Positions 44,500 to 54,160 of a DNA stretch of 64,000 nt are shown one piece after another (the stretch's first letter is position 1; every line of letters begins with the position of its first letter). The stretch lies in NCBI RefSeq assembly GCF_030161415.1, contig NZ_BSSU01000002.1, forward strand, positions 215,094 through 279,093, given 5' to 3'. The notes under the pieces were generated by a model. That model searched no databases, was not told the origin of the DNA, and worked only from the letters and a program-made list of their open reading frames with translations. A program made the translations under genes and the position numbers. This DNA comes from Thalassotalea eurytherma. GTDB taxonomy: Bacteria; Pseudomonadota; Gammaproteobacteria; Enterobacterales; Alteromonadaceae.

Positions 44500-45699
44500 A
44501 TGGTGTTAATTGATAGCTTCATGACATTAACCATCGCAATAATTGTCTTTTTTATAGGAAGCTACATAACAACGAAAGTGCAATTTTTACAACGTTTCAA
44601 TATTCCAGAGCCGGTGACTGGTGGGCTGTTGGCTGCAAGCATTTCTTTTCTATTATATTTTTTATGGCAAATAGAAATTAATTTTACCTTAGATACCCGA
44701 GATACCTTATTGGTTTATTTCTTCACCTGTATTGGTATCAACGCCCGCATAAGTGATTTGTATAAAGGGGGAAAGCCTCTCGTTATCCTACTCGTGCTCA
44801 CACTTTCCTATATCGTTATTCAAGATATTATCGGCGTTTCAAGCGCAAAGCTGCTCGATTTAAACCCAGCGATGGGTGTGTTAACGGGGTCAGCATCACT
44901 CATTGGGGGGCATGGTACAGCGATAGCGTGGGCTGACGAAATAGAAAAGCTAGGTGTAAATAGCGCACTAGAAATAGGTATTGCATCAGCTACCCTTGGG
45001 CTCGTTGTCGCTAGTTTACTTGGTGGTCCTATTGCCAAATACTTAATCGGCAAATACAAGTTAGAAAGTGAGCAAATAAATGAACCTGTGGTCGGCGTTA
45101 GCTATGAGCAACAGCAAGTAGGACGCCTTAGTCATTTAAGCTTTATGTCGTCTATTTTAATCATTCATATTTGTATTATTATTGGTTACATCGCTAACTT
45201 ATGGCTCAACGAACTAGGTATTAAATTACCGCTATTTGTCACCAGCCTAATTGCAGGTATTATTTTATCCAATACCATTCCCGTTATCTTTAAAAAGGTT
45301 AACTGGCCAGATCATACCAAAGCGTTGGCGATTATTTCTGACTTGTCATTAAGCCTGTTTTTAACGATGTCACTGATGAGTATGCAACTATGGACCATTG
45401 CAGGTCTCGCGGGGCCACTATTGCTAATTCTCTTTTTCCAAACAATCGGGACGGTTTTCTATATCTTGTGGGTGGTGTTTCCATTAATGGGGCGAGATTA
45501 TCAAGCTTCTGTATTATCGGCAGGCTTTGGCGGCTTTGCCTTGGGTGCGACCCCCACTGCTATCGCTAATATGACGGCAGTAACCAAAACTCATGGTCCA
45601 GCGCCAATGGCGTTCATTATTCTACCGTTAGTAGCGGCCTTTTTTGTTGATATCACCAACTCATTTGTTATCAAATATATCTTAAGCTTAGTGCAATAA
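44500..45699 (+). CDS. gltS: Sodium/glutamate symporter GltS
   Basis: GltS takes up glutamate with Na+. The 399-residue protein has the inverted-repeat ESS fold with about ten hydrophobic segments, FNIPEPVTGGLLAASISFLLYFL and the paired re-entrant loops LTGSASLIGGHGTAIAWADE and AGFGGFALGATPTAIANMTAVT that are diagnostic of the family. AAGGAGT lies at good distance from the ATG. Confidence 0.95.
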   Translation: MVLIDSFMTLTIAIIVFFIGSYITTKVQFLQRFNIPEPVTGGLLAASISFLLYFLWQIEINFTLDTRDTLLVYFFTCIGINARISDLYKGGKPLVILLVLTLSYIVIQDIIGVSSAKLLDLNPAMGVLTGSASLIGGHGTAIAWADEIEKLGVNSALEIGIASATLGLVVASLLGGPIAKYLIGKYKLESEQINEPVVGVSYEQQQVGRLSHLSFMSSILIIHICIIIGYIANLWLNELGIKLPLFVTSLIAGIILSNTIPVIFKKVNWPDHTKALAIISDLSLSLFLTMSLMSMQLWTIAGLAGPLLLILFFQTIGTVFYILWVVFPLMGRDYQASVLSAGFGGFALGATPTAIANMTAVTKTHGPAPMAFIILPLVAAFFVDITNSFVIKYILSLVQ

Positions 45700-45870
45700 T
45701 TTCAAGATAATTTATAGCCAGTATTTAGCCAACTCGACTCTACTGGCGTAAGATTTTTAAACAGCTCAGCTTAAGTTTTCCGTAATGTGAGGTCACGCTA
45801 GACTTTACAAAGCTAGGTTTCGAGATATCAACTGTATTATTAGCTGTTGGCACTTGTGCATACAAGTATC

Positions 45871-45903
45871 AAAAAAGGCCACCTTATCTGATGACCTTTT
45901 TTA
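45871..45903. terminator. Bidirectional intrinsic terminator after gltS
   Basis: AAAAAAGGCCA pairs with TGACCTTTTTT (one mismatch) around a loop of about ten bases, between convergent genes. Confidence 0.75.
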
Positions 45904-45940
45904 ATCAACTATCACGATCTTACCTATTCCACACGATAAT

Positions 45941-47083
45941 TTAAGGAAGTAGTCGATAAACGCCGACACCGTCTGCGCCAACATATAAGTAACCATCTGG
46001 CCCTTGTGAAATACTGCGTATGCGCGTTAAGTTTTCTTGAACAATTTCCTCTTTAACGACTTTGTTGCCATCTAACGTTAACATCACTAAATAGCCAAAT
46101 TTCAATGAACCAACCAGCAAATTACCTTGCCACTGAGGATACTTGTCACTTGTCACAAACACCATATCTGAAGGGGCTATTGATGGGTCCCAATACCACA
46201 GAGGTTGCTCCATTCCTGCTTTTTCAGTTAAGTCAGTAAAACTAGTACCCGAGTAATTAACACCATAACTAATTACTGGCCAACCGTAGTTTTTACCTTT
46301 AGCAATAATATTAACTTCGTCACCACCTTTAGGGCCATGCTCATGTGTCCAAATATCACCCGTTATAGGGTGTTTTGCCATACCTTGAGGGTTTCGGTGT
46401 CCATATGAAAAGATAGCCGATTTAGCATCTATATCACTAACAAAAGGGTTATCTTCAGGAATACGACCGTCATCATGAATTCGATAAACTTTTCCTGCAT
46501 CACGACTAATATCCTGCGGATTAATATCACGCTGTCCACGATCACCTATAGAGAAATAGAGGAAACCTTGGTTATCAAAAGATAAACGGCTACCAAAATG
46601 CACGCCTTTTTCGCCATAGGCTTGCGCGACATAAATATCTTCTTGCTCAACCAAAGACATATTCTTTAATTTTGCACGCATAATAGCGGTACTAAAATTA
46701 CCTTCACCATCTTCCTTGCTATACGACAAGTAAATCCAGCCGTTTTTCTCGTAGTCTGGGTGTAACGCAATATCTAGTAAGCCACCTTGTTGCTTTACCT
46801 TTATTTCAGGTAGACCACTAATAGTTTGATCAAGCAATATGCCATTTTTCACCATGCGTAACTCACCTGCTCGCATCGTAATAAGTAACTCACCTGACGG
46901 TAACCACGCCATAGCCCAGGGGATACCGGTATCTTCAATATATTTTTCAACAATGATTTGTTGATTCACCTTACTGACCTCAACAGGCTTGCCGTTTAGG
47001 TTATCAGAGCAAGAAAAAGTAGAGATAGAGAGCAGTAAACTTAAAAATAAAAGCTTTTTTGTAAATGACATAATCTTTGGCAT
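45941..47083 (-). CDS. PQQ-dependent sugar dehydrogenase (YliI/Gdh family)
   Basis: A 380-residue protein with a signal peptide (LFLSLLLSISTFSCSDN; the Cys context is a poor lipobox). The six-bladed propeller of the sorbosone/glucose dehydrogenase family is indicated by PWAMAWLPSGELLITMRAGELRMV, GGLLDIALHPDYEKNGWIYLSYS, RNPQGMAKHPITGDIWTHEHGPKGGDEVN and KNYGWPVISYGVNYSG; the His in the first of these blocks and the Arg/Asn of RNPQG are family-conserved. It oxidises aldose sugars in the periplasm with PQQ. PQQ synthesis genes are not in the window. An in-frame ATG at 47071 is an alternative start. Confidence 0.88.
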   Translation of the reverse strand: MPKIMSFTKKLLFLSLLLSISTFSCSDNLNGKPVEVSKVNQQIIVEKYIEDTGIPWAMAWLPSGELLITMRAGELRMVKNGILLDQTISGLPEIKVKQQGGLLDIALHPDYEKNGWIYLSYSKEDGEGNFSTAIMRAKLKNMSLVEQEDIYVAQAYGEKGVHFGSRLSFDNQGFLYFSIGDRGQRDINPQDISRDAGKVYRIHDDGRIPEDNPFVSDIDAKSAIFSYGHRNPQGMAKHPITGDIWTHEHGPKGGDEVNIIAKGKNYGWPVISYGVNYSGTSFTDLTEKAGMEQPLWYWDPSIAPSDMVFVTSDKYPQWQGNLLVGSLKFGYLVMLTLDGNKVVKEEIVQENLTRIRSISQGPDGYLYVGADGVGVYRLLP

Positions 47084-47408
47084 GTTGTTGTAATTTGAAT
47101 TGATGATATCGAATTCAACAAAAAATATCAGTAAAAGAACAGAGATTCACTTTTCTTAATGAGTTAAATGACGCTTGCTCCATTGTCAAGGTGTGGGGCT
47201 AGACCATTTTTTTATGGCCTGATATCGGCACATGCGTCGCTATAACAAAATGTTATTGCGAATGGCGAGGTAGGGGATTGAGTGTCTATAAGCAGCATTT
47301 TGGTCGACTAAAAATACTTGGATTCATTACTTATCATCTCAATGATAATAGTTAGCTATGTTTTATCATTCATCATAATTGATGACAATTATTCCCTCCG
47401 GTTGGAAA
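47084..47408. other. Intergenic region between the sugar dehydrogenase and the GPH symporter
   Basis: About 325 bases without a gene. Contains A+T-rich stretches and short repeats of TTATCAT/ATGATAA type around 47330-47390 that could be an operator, but nothing firm. The promoter of the sugar-dehydrogenase gene must lie here. Confidence 0.35.
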
Positions 47409-47437
47409 CAAAAAATGGGCAATACAAGCCCATTTTC
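47409..47437 (-). terminator. Intrinsic terminator of the GPH symporter gene
   Basis: On the minus strand AAAATGGGC pairs with GCCCATTTTT around a seven-base loop and is followed by a T-rich run. Confidence 0.82.
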
Positions 47438-47451
47438 ATTGATTGTAACTG

Positions 47452-48882
47452 CTAGATATCTCCACGCCTTTCTACTAATACAAGTTTAATTTCATTGGCT
47501 TTTTCTTCAGTCAGGTTATAACGCCACATAACAATAATGGCAAAAAAAGCCGTTGTCGCAGGAATAACAATATCGGCAATGCGCAAGTTAGTCATGGTTT
47601 CTACAGATTGCGTTGCCGCACCTGCATCAAAGCCAACATATTTAAGTACAGCGCCACCTAAGACAAATGCTAACGCCTGCCCTATTTTGACCATTAACCA
47701 ATATATGGCACCAAACGTTCCCTCTTTACGTGGCATACCATTTTTCATTTCATCTAAGTCACACACATCAGCTGTCATACTCATCATCAAGGTAAATAAA
47801 CCACCTATACCAAACGACATGAGCGGAATTGGCATAAAAATAAGCCAAGGATTTTCAGGGTTAAACCCATACCATTTTAAGCCATAGCCAATAATCGAAA
47901 TAAACGTTGCAACAATGAAAGCATTCTTTTTTCCCCAGCGATTAGACATCCATGTGACAACCGGGATAACAAGAAATGCTGTTACTACTGCACTAATGGT
48001 TGAAAACCATGCAGGCCAAGTTCCAGCCAAACCGTAATCACCGTTGAACATATGAAAGACAATAATGAAGTAGCTAAATGAGGCCACTAAATAAAAGCCA
48101 TTAAAGACTAAAAACGTTGCTGTACAGAGCTGAACAAATTGCTTATTTTTGAAGGTTTGCGCAATACTACGAGCAACACCAACTAAATTTACCCAAATGG
48201 TACTAAAGGAAATTTCTGCCCTATTTTCGATTTGCTCGCTATCAATTCCTTTACAAAATAAGCCTGGCATTATCCCTAAAATGATACAACCAGCAGCAAC
48301 ATATAGTGAGAGCGTACGAACCCCTTCAGCCTGTGTCGCAAATAAATCAGGATCCGCAATAAGTACCCAGAACCATGGCACTATCATCCATGCAATTTGC
48401 CCCATAAACTGAGAGAACGCCATAAGTCGAGTGCGTTCATTGTAGTCAGAAGTAATTTCATATCCTAGCCCAACAAATGGCGTTGCGTACATCGTATTGC
48501 CAATGGTGAATGCCAAGGAAAACAACATCAGATACCAAAAAATATGATCTTGTGACCACTCAGGATTAAGCTGCCACATCGCGGCAAAGAAAGTACCACT
48601 TAATATAGCGCCAATAACAATATAAGGTCGGCGTCGCCCCCACCTTGACTTTGTATTGTCAGTAACGAACCCCATAATTGGATCGGTTAACGCATCAAAT
48701 AATCTAGGTGCGCCACTTAAAATACCAGCAAGCAATGGATCAACACCAAAGGCAGTAATTAAGAAGAATGAAAAAATCCCTAATGAAGCAGGGAGTAAGT
48801 TAAGCACTAAGGTACCTGTACCGTATGCTGTTTTTTGACCAATTGGCACTTTGCCTCTTGCGGACATTTCTAATTGCGTCAT
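47452..48882 (-). CDS. GPH-family glycoside/sugar:cation symporter (MFS)
   Basis: A 476-residue permease with 12 hydrophobic segments. DALTDPIMGFVTDNTKSRWGRRRPYIVIGA, with the Asp that binds cation in MelB-like proteins, and GTMYATPFVGLGYEITSDYNERTRLMAF define the GPH (MelB/GusB/XylP) family. It should import oligosaccharides, here plausibly laminari-oligosaccharides. The ATG at 48882 has AGGAG five bases before it and starts TQLEMSARGKVPIGQKTAYG; the ATG at 48933 has no ribosome-binding site and is rejected. It is divergent from the GH16 gene. Confidence 0.9.
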   Translation of the reverse strand: MTQLEMSARGKVPIGQKTAYGTGTLVLNLLPASLGIFSFFLITAFGVDPLLAGILSGAPRLFDALTDPIMGFVTDNTKSRWGRRRPYIVIGAILSGTFFAAMWQLNPEWSQDHIFWYLMLFSLAFTIGNTMYATPFVGLGYEITSDYNERTRLMAFSQFMGQIAWMIVPWFWVLIADPDLFATQAEGVRTLSLYVAAGCIILGIMPGLFCKGIDSEQIENRAEISFSTIWVNLVGVARSIAQTFKNKQFVQLCTATFLVFNGFYLVASFSYFIIVFHMFNGDYGLAGTWPAWFSTISAVVTAFLVIPVVTWMSNRWGKKNAFIVATFISIIGYGLKWYGFNPENPWLIFMPIPLMSFGIGGLFTLMMSMTADVCDLDEMKNGMPRKEGTFGAIYWLMVKIGQALAFVLGGAVLKYVGFDAGAATQSVETMTNLRIADIVIPATTAFFAIIVMWRYNLTEEKANEIKLVLVERRGDI

Positions 48883-49241
48883 ATCGACTCCTATAACCCC
48901 TTGCAAATTATCAAGAAATCTACTGTATGACATTTGAACAACTAAGTGAGAAAAATACGCTGACCTGTCCCCGATAACACGACAATACGGACAAACACGC
49001 TATTAAGACGGTTTTCTTTTTTCAAATTTCAGCTATCGTTTTACAGTAAAAAGGATTAGATTGAGGATGCGCTATCTTCCCTCTGTACATCGCTATTTTA
49101 CTAGCTTTGACCGCTTAATCTTGACCCGAGTCCACCTGAGCTTATTTTGATTGCTATCTTTGACTGGCGAATTATTGTGCCAACTATATGCAGTCACTTG
49201 CAGGATAAATATTGCCTGCAACAGACAAAGGTAACTCAATA
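48883..49241. promoter_or_regulatory. Divergent control region of the laminarin locus, with hairpin
   Basis: About 360 bases between the GPH symporter and GH16 genes. The last part holds an inverted repeat, TTGCAGG (49198-49204) and CCTGCAA (49215-49221) around ten bases, in the likely 5' leader of GH16. TTGACT at about 49160 may be a -35 but the spacing to a -10 is not good. No regulator gene lies in the window, so control is likely from outside. Confidence 0.45.
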
Positions 49242-50648
49242 ATGCTAACAATAATTAAAAATTCCTTTGTGATAAGCGTACTTACTTTACCGGTATTAAC
49301 AGGTTGTTTTACTCAATCTCATTCTGGTGATTTACGTGATAAAGGATCTAAGATGTCGAGCAGTCAAAACCTAAACCTTGTTGCAAGTGCAAACTCGGTT
49401 GAAAACGCCTATGCCAATAACATTGTTTGGGCGGTAAACTTTGGTGGTAATAAATACCAAGCTTTAAGTGGCGTTACATTTGAATCAGACCAACTTTCCC
49501 ACAAATTCTTACTCGGTAATGTTGATAATATTTTAGGATCACAAGACCCTACGCTTTATCAAACCTACATTGAAGGCAATATTTCAATTAATCACGCTGT
49601 AGATAATGGCACCTATGATGTCACCTTTCTGTTTGCTGAACCGGAAGACATTGCAACCGGCGAGCGTATATTTGACGTTAATATTAATGACGAAAAAGTA
49701 TTATCAGCGATTGATATAAGAGGTATGCGAGATGGGAAGGCTTTTTCTGCTCTCGATAAAACCGTCAATAATATTAACGTTGATAATGGAAACCTGTTTA
49801 TTGACTTAGTCCCGATAAAAGGTAGCCCGGTGCTATCAGGGATTATTGTTCGAAGCCATGACGAAAACACCAAGCAATGGCAGCTTGTCTGGCAAGATGA
49901 ATTTGATTATGAAGGTCAGCCAGATCCAACAAAATGGTCTTTTGATGAATGGCCAGCAAGAAAGGTCAACGATGAAGATCAAGTTTATACCAGTCGTGAA
50001 AAAAATGTGCGTGTCGACGGTCGTAAATTAATTATAGAAGCTCATAAAGAACCCTATGACAATGGTGAGTATACGTCTGCAAGAATACACACCTTAGGAA
50101 AAGCAGACTTACTTTATGGAAAAATTGATGTAAAAGCGAAGTTACCCGCTGGTCGCGGCACATGGGCTGCAATATGGATGTTACCTTCAGACCCGTTTCG
50201 TTATGCGACTTCTTGTCAAGCGGGTGCCGATTGGCAAGGAAGTTCAACATGTGATGCTTGGCCAAATTCCGGTGAAATAGACATCATGGAACACGTTGGC
50301 TTTGACATGCACAACGTGCACGGCACGGTCCATAACAAAGCATATTACTGGATTAACTGGGAGCAACGTAAAGGCGCGATAAATGCAAGAAGCGCTGATC
50401 AAGAATTTCACGTGTATAGCGTTGAATGGTCACCTCAACAAATCGTTGTGCTAATGGACGGCACCCCCTACTTTTCTTACAGCAACGAACAAACCGGATG
50501 GCGAGCTTGGCCATTCGACCATCCTTATCATTTAATACTTAATCTCGCTATAGGCGGCATGTGGGGACGTGCCGGTGGCCCGATCGATGACTCGATATTC
50601 CCAGTAAGAATGGAAATCGACTACGTACGTATGTACACCAATCGATAA
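49242..50648 (+). CDS. Malectin-GH16 beta-glucanase lipoprotein (laminarinase)
   Basis: A 468-residue lipoprotein with LTIIKNSFVISVLTLPVLTGCF (lipid Cys about residue 22). Residues about 55-205 form a malectin-like carbohydrate-binding domain (IVWAVNFGGNKYQAL, YDVTFLFAEP). The GH16 domain (about 215-465) starts WQLVWQDEFDYEGQPDPTKWSF and contains GEIDIMEH, the ExDxxE motif with Glu345 as nucleophile, Asp347 and Glu350 as acid/base. Endo-1,3-beta-glucan hydrolysis at the outer surface is expected. The ATG at 49242 has AAGG before it and starts the signal; an ORF at 49212 would add ten residues ahead. Confidence 0.93.
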   Translation: MLTIIKNSFVISVLTLPVLTGCFTQSHSGDLRDKGSKMSSSQNLNLVASANSVENAYANNIVWAVNFGGNKYQALSGVTFESDQLSHKFLLGNVDNILGSQDPTLYQTYIEGNISINHAVDNGTYDVTFLFAEPEDIATGERIFDVNINDEKVLSAIDIRGMRDGKAFSALDKTVNNINVDNGNLFIDLVPIKGSPVLSGIIVRSHDENTKQWQLVWQDEFDYEGQPDPTKWSFDEWPARKVNDEDQVYTSREKNVRVDGRKLIIEAHKEPYDNGEYTSARIHTLGKADLLYGKIDVKAKLPAGRGTWAAIWMLPSDPFRYATSCQAGADWQGSSTCDAWPNSGEIDIMEHVGFDMHNVHGTVHNKAYYWINWEQRKGAINARSADQEFHVYSVEWSPQQIVVLMDGTPYFSYSNEQTGWRAWPFDHPYHLILNLAIGGMWGRAGGPIDDSIFPVRMEIDYVRMYTNR

Positions 50649-50703
50649 CACCCAATTCAGCCAACCTATTTAGCTAATATATACATCACATTCGGAGTAA
50701 GTA

Positions 50704-53700
50704 ATGTCGACTTCTGTGCAATCTCATGCAAACGTCACTGGAGAGTTTATCGATCTCAATGGTGAACGTTACTATGCAATTAAAAACGTTGACCAAATGG
50801 CGCCTTTTTTTATCAGCTTAGTTTCTGATAGCGATCATTGGATGTTTTTATCTTCAAATACAGGACTAACCGCCGGCAGAGTCTCTCCTGATACTGCGCT
50901 GTTTACCTATGAAACAGTAGATAGAATTCATGAAAGTCACCCACATACAGGCTGTAAAACCTTAGTGAAGGTCTTGCGTGATAACCAAGCTCAACAGTGG
51001 GAACCCTTCAATAAAGAGCATGACTTTAGATATAAAGTGACTCGTAATCTTTATAAAAACTTGTTAGGTAACAAGATTTGTTACGAAGAAATTAATCATG
51101 ATTTACAGCTATCTTTTTGCTACACATGGGCTAGTAGTGCCGAATATGGTTTTATTCGCTCGTGTCAGCTAACTAACTTATCTTCATCAATGGTTGAAGC
51201 AGAATTGCTCGATGGCTTTCAAAATATCTTACCTGCTGGCACCCCAAGACATACTCAAACAAATTCAAGTAACCTAGTTGACGCTTATAAGTGGTCAGAA
51301 TTAGAGGAAACCTACAATTTAGGGATGTTTAGCCTGTTTTCTGGCATCACCGATCGCGCGGAGCCGTGTGAGTCTTTAAAAGCTAATACTGTTTTTTGTT
51401 TAGGCTTAGATAAGCCAACTATGTTGATGTCGTCTAATCAAATTTCAGCATTTAAACAAGATAGTACCCTTGAAAGTGAATCAATTATTAAAGGGGTTCG
51501 AGGGGCTTATTTAGCAAACTTTTCGACTTCTCTAGCAGCCAAGCAATCAAAAACATGGCAGTTTGTTACCAATATTGAGCAAAGCCAAAGTCAGATAGTG
51601 GCATTACTTTCACAATTATCTAAAACTGACACGTTGCAAAAATCGATAGCGGATTCAATCGAGAATGGCTCTGAAAATCTGGCTAAGAAAATGGCTGCTG
51701 CAGATGGTTTTCAATCGACAAACGAAGAGCCAGTTAGCGCACATCATTATGCGAACGTACTATTCAATGTGCTACGAGGTGGTATTTTTGATGATCAATA
51801 TAGTATTTCGACCAAAGACTTCATAAAAACCATCAAGCATTTTAACTCAGGCGTTTATTACAAACACAGTAGTTGGCTAAACAGCTTACCTAACTTTATT
51901 GGTTTACCTGAATTACATAAACAAGTGCGATCCTTAGATTGTCACCAATTAGAACGTTTGGCGATGGAATACTTGCCTATTACTTTTGGCCGACGTCATG
52001 GTGACCCGAGTCGCCCTTGGAATCAGTTTGAGATAAAGCTACTTGATGATAACCAAGAAAAAATCCTTTCATACCAAGGTAATTGGCGTGACATTTTCCA
52101 AAACTGGGAAGCACTAACCTTTAGTTACCCTGAGTTTATTGAGTCTGTTGTATCTAAATTTGTTAATGCCTCAACCATCGAAGGCTACAACCCATACCGC
52201 ATCACTAAAGAAGGTATTGATTGGGAAGTTGAAGATCCTGAAGATCCGTGGAGCTACATTGGCTACTGGGGTGATCATCAAATTATTTATTTGCAAAAGC
52301 TCTTAGAGCTAAGCCATCAATTCCACCCAAATAAGCTCACTGAACTACTGGGTAAAGAAATCTTTAGTTATGCCAACGTTCCCTACCGCATTAAGTCTTT
52401 TGACGAAATTAAAGAGAACGCCAAAAGCACGGTACTTTTCGATAACGAAAGTGCAGAAGAAATTGAGCATAGAGTGGAATCAATGGGTGCCGACGGTAAG
52501 CTTGTATTAGCAGCAAATGGCACGGTTTATCATGTTAACTTAGTTGAAAAGCTCTGTGTCGCCTTGCTTGCTAAATTGGGTAATCTAGTGCTTGGTGGCG
52601 GTATATGGTTAAACACGCAACGCCCTGAGTGGAACGATGCCAACAACGCATTAGTTGGTCAGGGCATTTCCGTTGTTACCTTATGCTATATGCGACGCTA
52701 CACGGCATTTTTAATTAACTTACTTAAAAATGAAAAACATGATGTTGCGTTGTCTGAAGAAGTCGCTACATGGCTAGCTGGCACAAGTGAAATACTTTCT
52801 AAAGCAGCCATCGACATCAATGCTGGGCGTGTTGATGAACACACACAATTAGCAATGACCAATCAACTGGGCGAGCTTTCAAGCTGGTACCGTCAAACAG
52901 TTTACGATAAAAAAGGATTTTCTGGAAAAACAAAGGTTTTAGTATCCGATATCGTCAATATGTTAAGCCATGCGCAAGTAGCGATAGATTACACGATTAA
53001 AGCCAATCAAATGGCCAATGGTATGTTCCACGCTTATAACCTATTGTCACTCTCTGATGATAGCTTAGCAATTGACCACCTTTACCCAATGTTAGAAGGA
53101 CAAGTAGCCGCATTAAGTTCTGGTTATTTAAGTGCAGCACAGACAAACAATGCCTTAGATAATCTCTTTGCTAGTGATGTATATCGTGAAGATCAGCATA
53201 CCTTTATGCTTTACCCAGACCGTGCGCTGCCTTCATTTTTGAATAAAAATGTAGTTGATAGTGCTCAAGCCAAGAAAAACCCATTAATTAACGCATTAGT
53301 AAATAATCAAGATACCAGCATTATCGAAAAAGATGTGGAAGGTAATTATCGGTTCAATAGCGCATTAACAAACAAAGATCAGTTAGAAGATGCATTAGTC
53401 AGTCTGCCAAACTCCTTGCAACCTGTTGTTTTAGAAAACAAAGCTGCTGTGCATGCACTTTATGAGCAGGTATTTAACCATAAAGCATTTACGGGGCGCT
53501 CTGGCGGCATGTTTGGTTTCGAAGGGCTTGGCTCAATCTATTGGCATATGGTTTCTAAGTTACTTCTTGCTGTGCAAGAATGCTATTTCACTGCGATTGC
53601 AGCGAGTGAAGATGAAGAGCAAATCAACCGGTTAGCCGTTCATTATTATGCCGTACGTGAAGGCATAGGTTTTAACAAAACACCATTAGAGTATGGTGCT

Positions 53701-54150
53701 TTTCCTGTAGACCCGTATTCACATACGCCGATCCATAGTGGCGCGCAACAACCCGGTATGACAGGCCAAGTAAAAGAGGAAGTACTGACTCGATTTGGTG
53801 AATTAGGCATTAGAGTAAACCAAGGACAAGTCAATTTTGAACCTTCACTTTTACGTCAATGTGAGTTTTCTTCTCAACCGCACGAATTCAAATACCTTGA
53901 TGTTAACAATCAGTGGCAAGTGTTGTCTCTACCTGCGAAAACATTGGCGTTTACTTGGTGTCAGGTACCTATCGTTTATCAATTGACCGATGCCGATGAA
54001 ACGTTAAAGGTCCAGATAGGAACACATGAACTGGTTATGCCAAATCTGCAATTAAGTAGCGATATTGCTCAATCAATATTTGAACGCACGGCTAAGGTTA
54101 CGTCGATAACCTTAACGTTAAATCCGTCTACTCTTTCTTCGTTAAGCTAA
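50704..54150 (+). CDS. Beta-1,3-glucan phosphorylase, GH149/GH161-like
   Basis: A 1148-residue cytoplasmic protein with no signal peptide. Its length, N-terminal beta-sandwich (about 1-330) and helical barrel are those of the large beta-1,3-glucan phosphorylases (GH149, GH161; clan GH-Q with GH94). Barrel marks are EDPWSYIGYWGDHQIIYL and QRPEWNDANNALVGQG, in which Asp645 is the likely general acid by analogy with DWND of GH94. These enzymes phosphorolyse beta-1,3-glucans to glucose 1-phosphate. GH149 is common in Gram-negative laminarin loci, so I favour it over GH161. GGAGTAAGTA precedes the ATG; the next gene follows by 10 bases. Confidence 0.78.
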   Translation: MSTSVQSHANVTGEFIDLNGERYYAIKNVDQMAPFFISLVSDSDHWMFLSSNTGLTAGRVSPDTALFTYETVDRIHESHPHTGCKTLVKVLRDNQAQQWEPFNKEHDFRYKVTRNLYKNLLGNKICYEEINHDLQLSFCYTWASSAEYGFIRSCQLTNLSSSMVEAELLDGFQNILPAGTPRHTQTNSSNLVDAYKWSELEETYNLGMFSLFSGITDRAEPCESLKANTVFCLGLDKPTMLMSSNQISAFKQDSTLESESIIKGVRGAYLANFSTSLAAKQSKTWQFVTNIEQSQSQIVALLSQLSKTDTLQKSIADSIENGSENLAKKMAAADGFQSTNEEPVSAHHYANVLFNVLRGGIFDDQYSISTKDFIKTIKHFNSGVYYKHSSWLNSLPNFIGLPELHKQVRSLDCHQLERLAMEYLPITFGRRHGDPSRPWNQFEIKLLDDNQEKILSYQGNWRDIFQNWEALTFSYPEFIESVVSKFVNASTIEGYNPYRITKEGIDWEVEDPEDPWSYIGYWGDHQIIYLQKLLELSHQFHPNKLTELLGKEIFSYANVPYRIKSFDEIKENAKSTVLFDNESAEEIEHRVESMGADGKLVLAANGTVYHVNLVEKLCVALLAKLGNLVLGGGIWLNTQRPEWNDANNALVGQGISVVTLCYMRRYTAFLINLLKNEKHDVALSEEVATWLAGTSEILSKAAIDINAGRVDEHTQLAMTNQLGELSSWYRQTVYDKKGFSGKTKVLVSDIVNMLSHAQVAIDYTIKANQMANGMFHAYNLLSLSDDSLAIDHLYPMLEGQVAALSSGYLSAAQTNNALDNLFASDVYREDQHTFMLYPDRALPSFLNKNVVDSAQAKKNPLINALVNNQDTSIIEKDVEGNYRFNSALTNKDQLEDALVSLPNSLQPVVLENKAAVHALYEQVFNHKAFTGRSGGMFGFEGLGSIYWHMVSKLLLAVQECYFTAIAASEDEEQINRLAVHYYAVREGIGFNKTPLEYGAFPVDPYSHTPIHSGAQQPGMTGQVKEEVLTRFGELGIRVNQGQVNFEPSLLRQCEFSSQPHEFKYLDVNNQWQVLSLPAKTLAFTWCQVPIVYQLTDADETLKVQIGTHELVMPNLQLSSDIAQSIFERTAKVTSITLTLNPSTLSSLS

Positions 54151-54160
54151 GGACTTATTA

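Noticed and set aside
48883..48933. Upstream ATG of the GPH symporter at 48933
   Set aside because: It lacks a Shine-Dalgarno, whereas AGGAG precedes the ATG at 48882, which also gives the family-like N-terminus.
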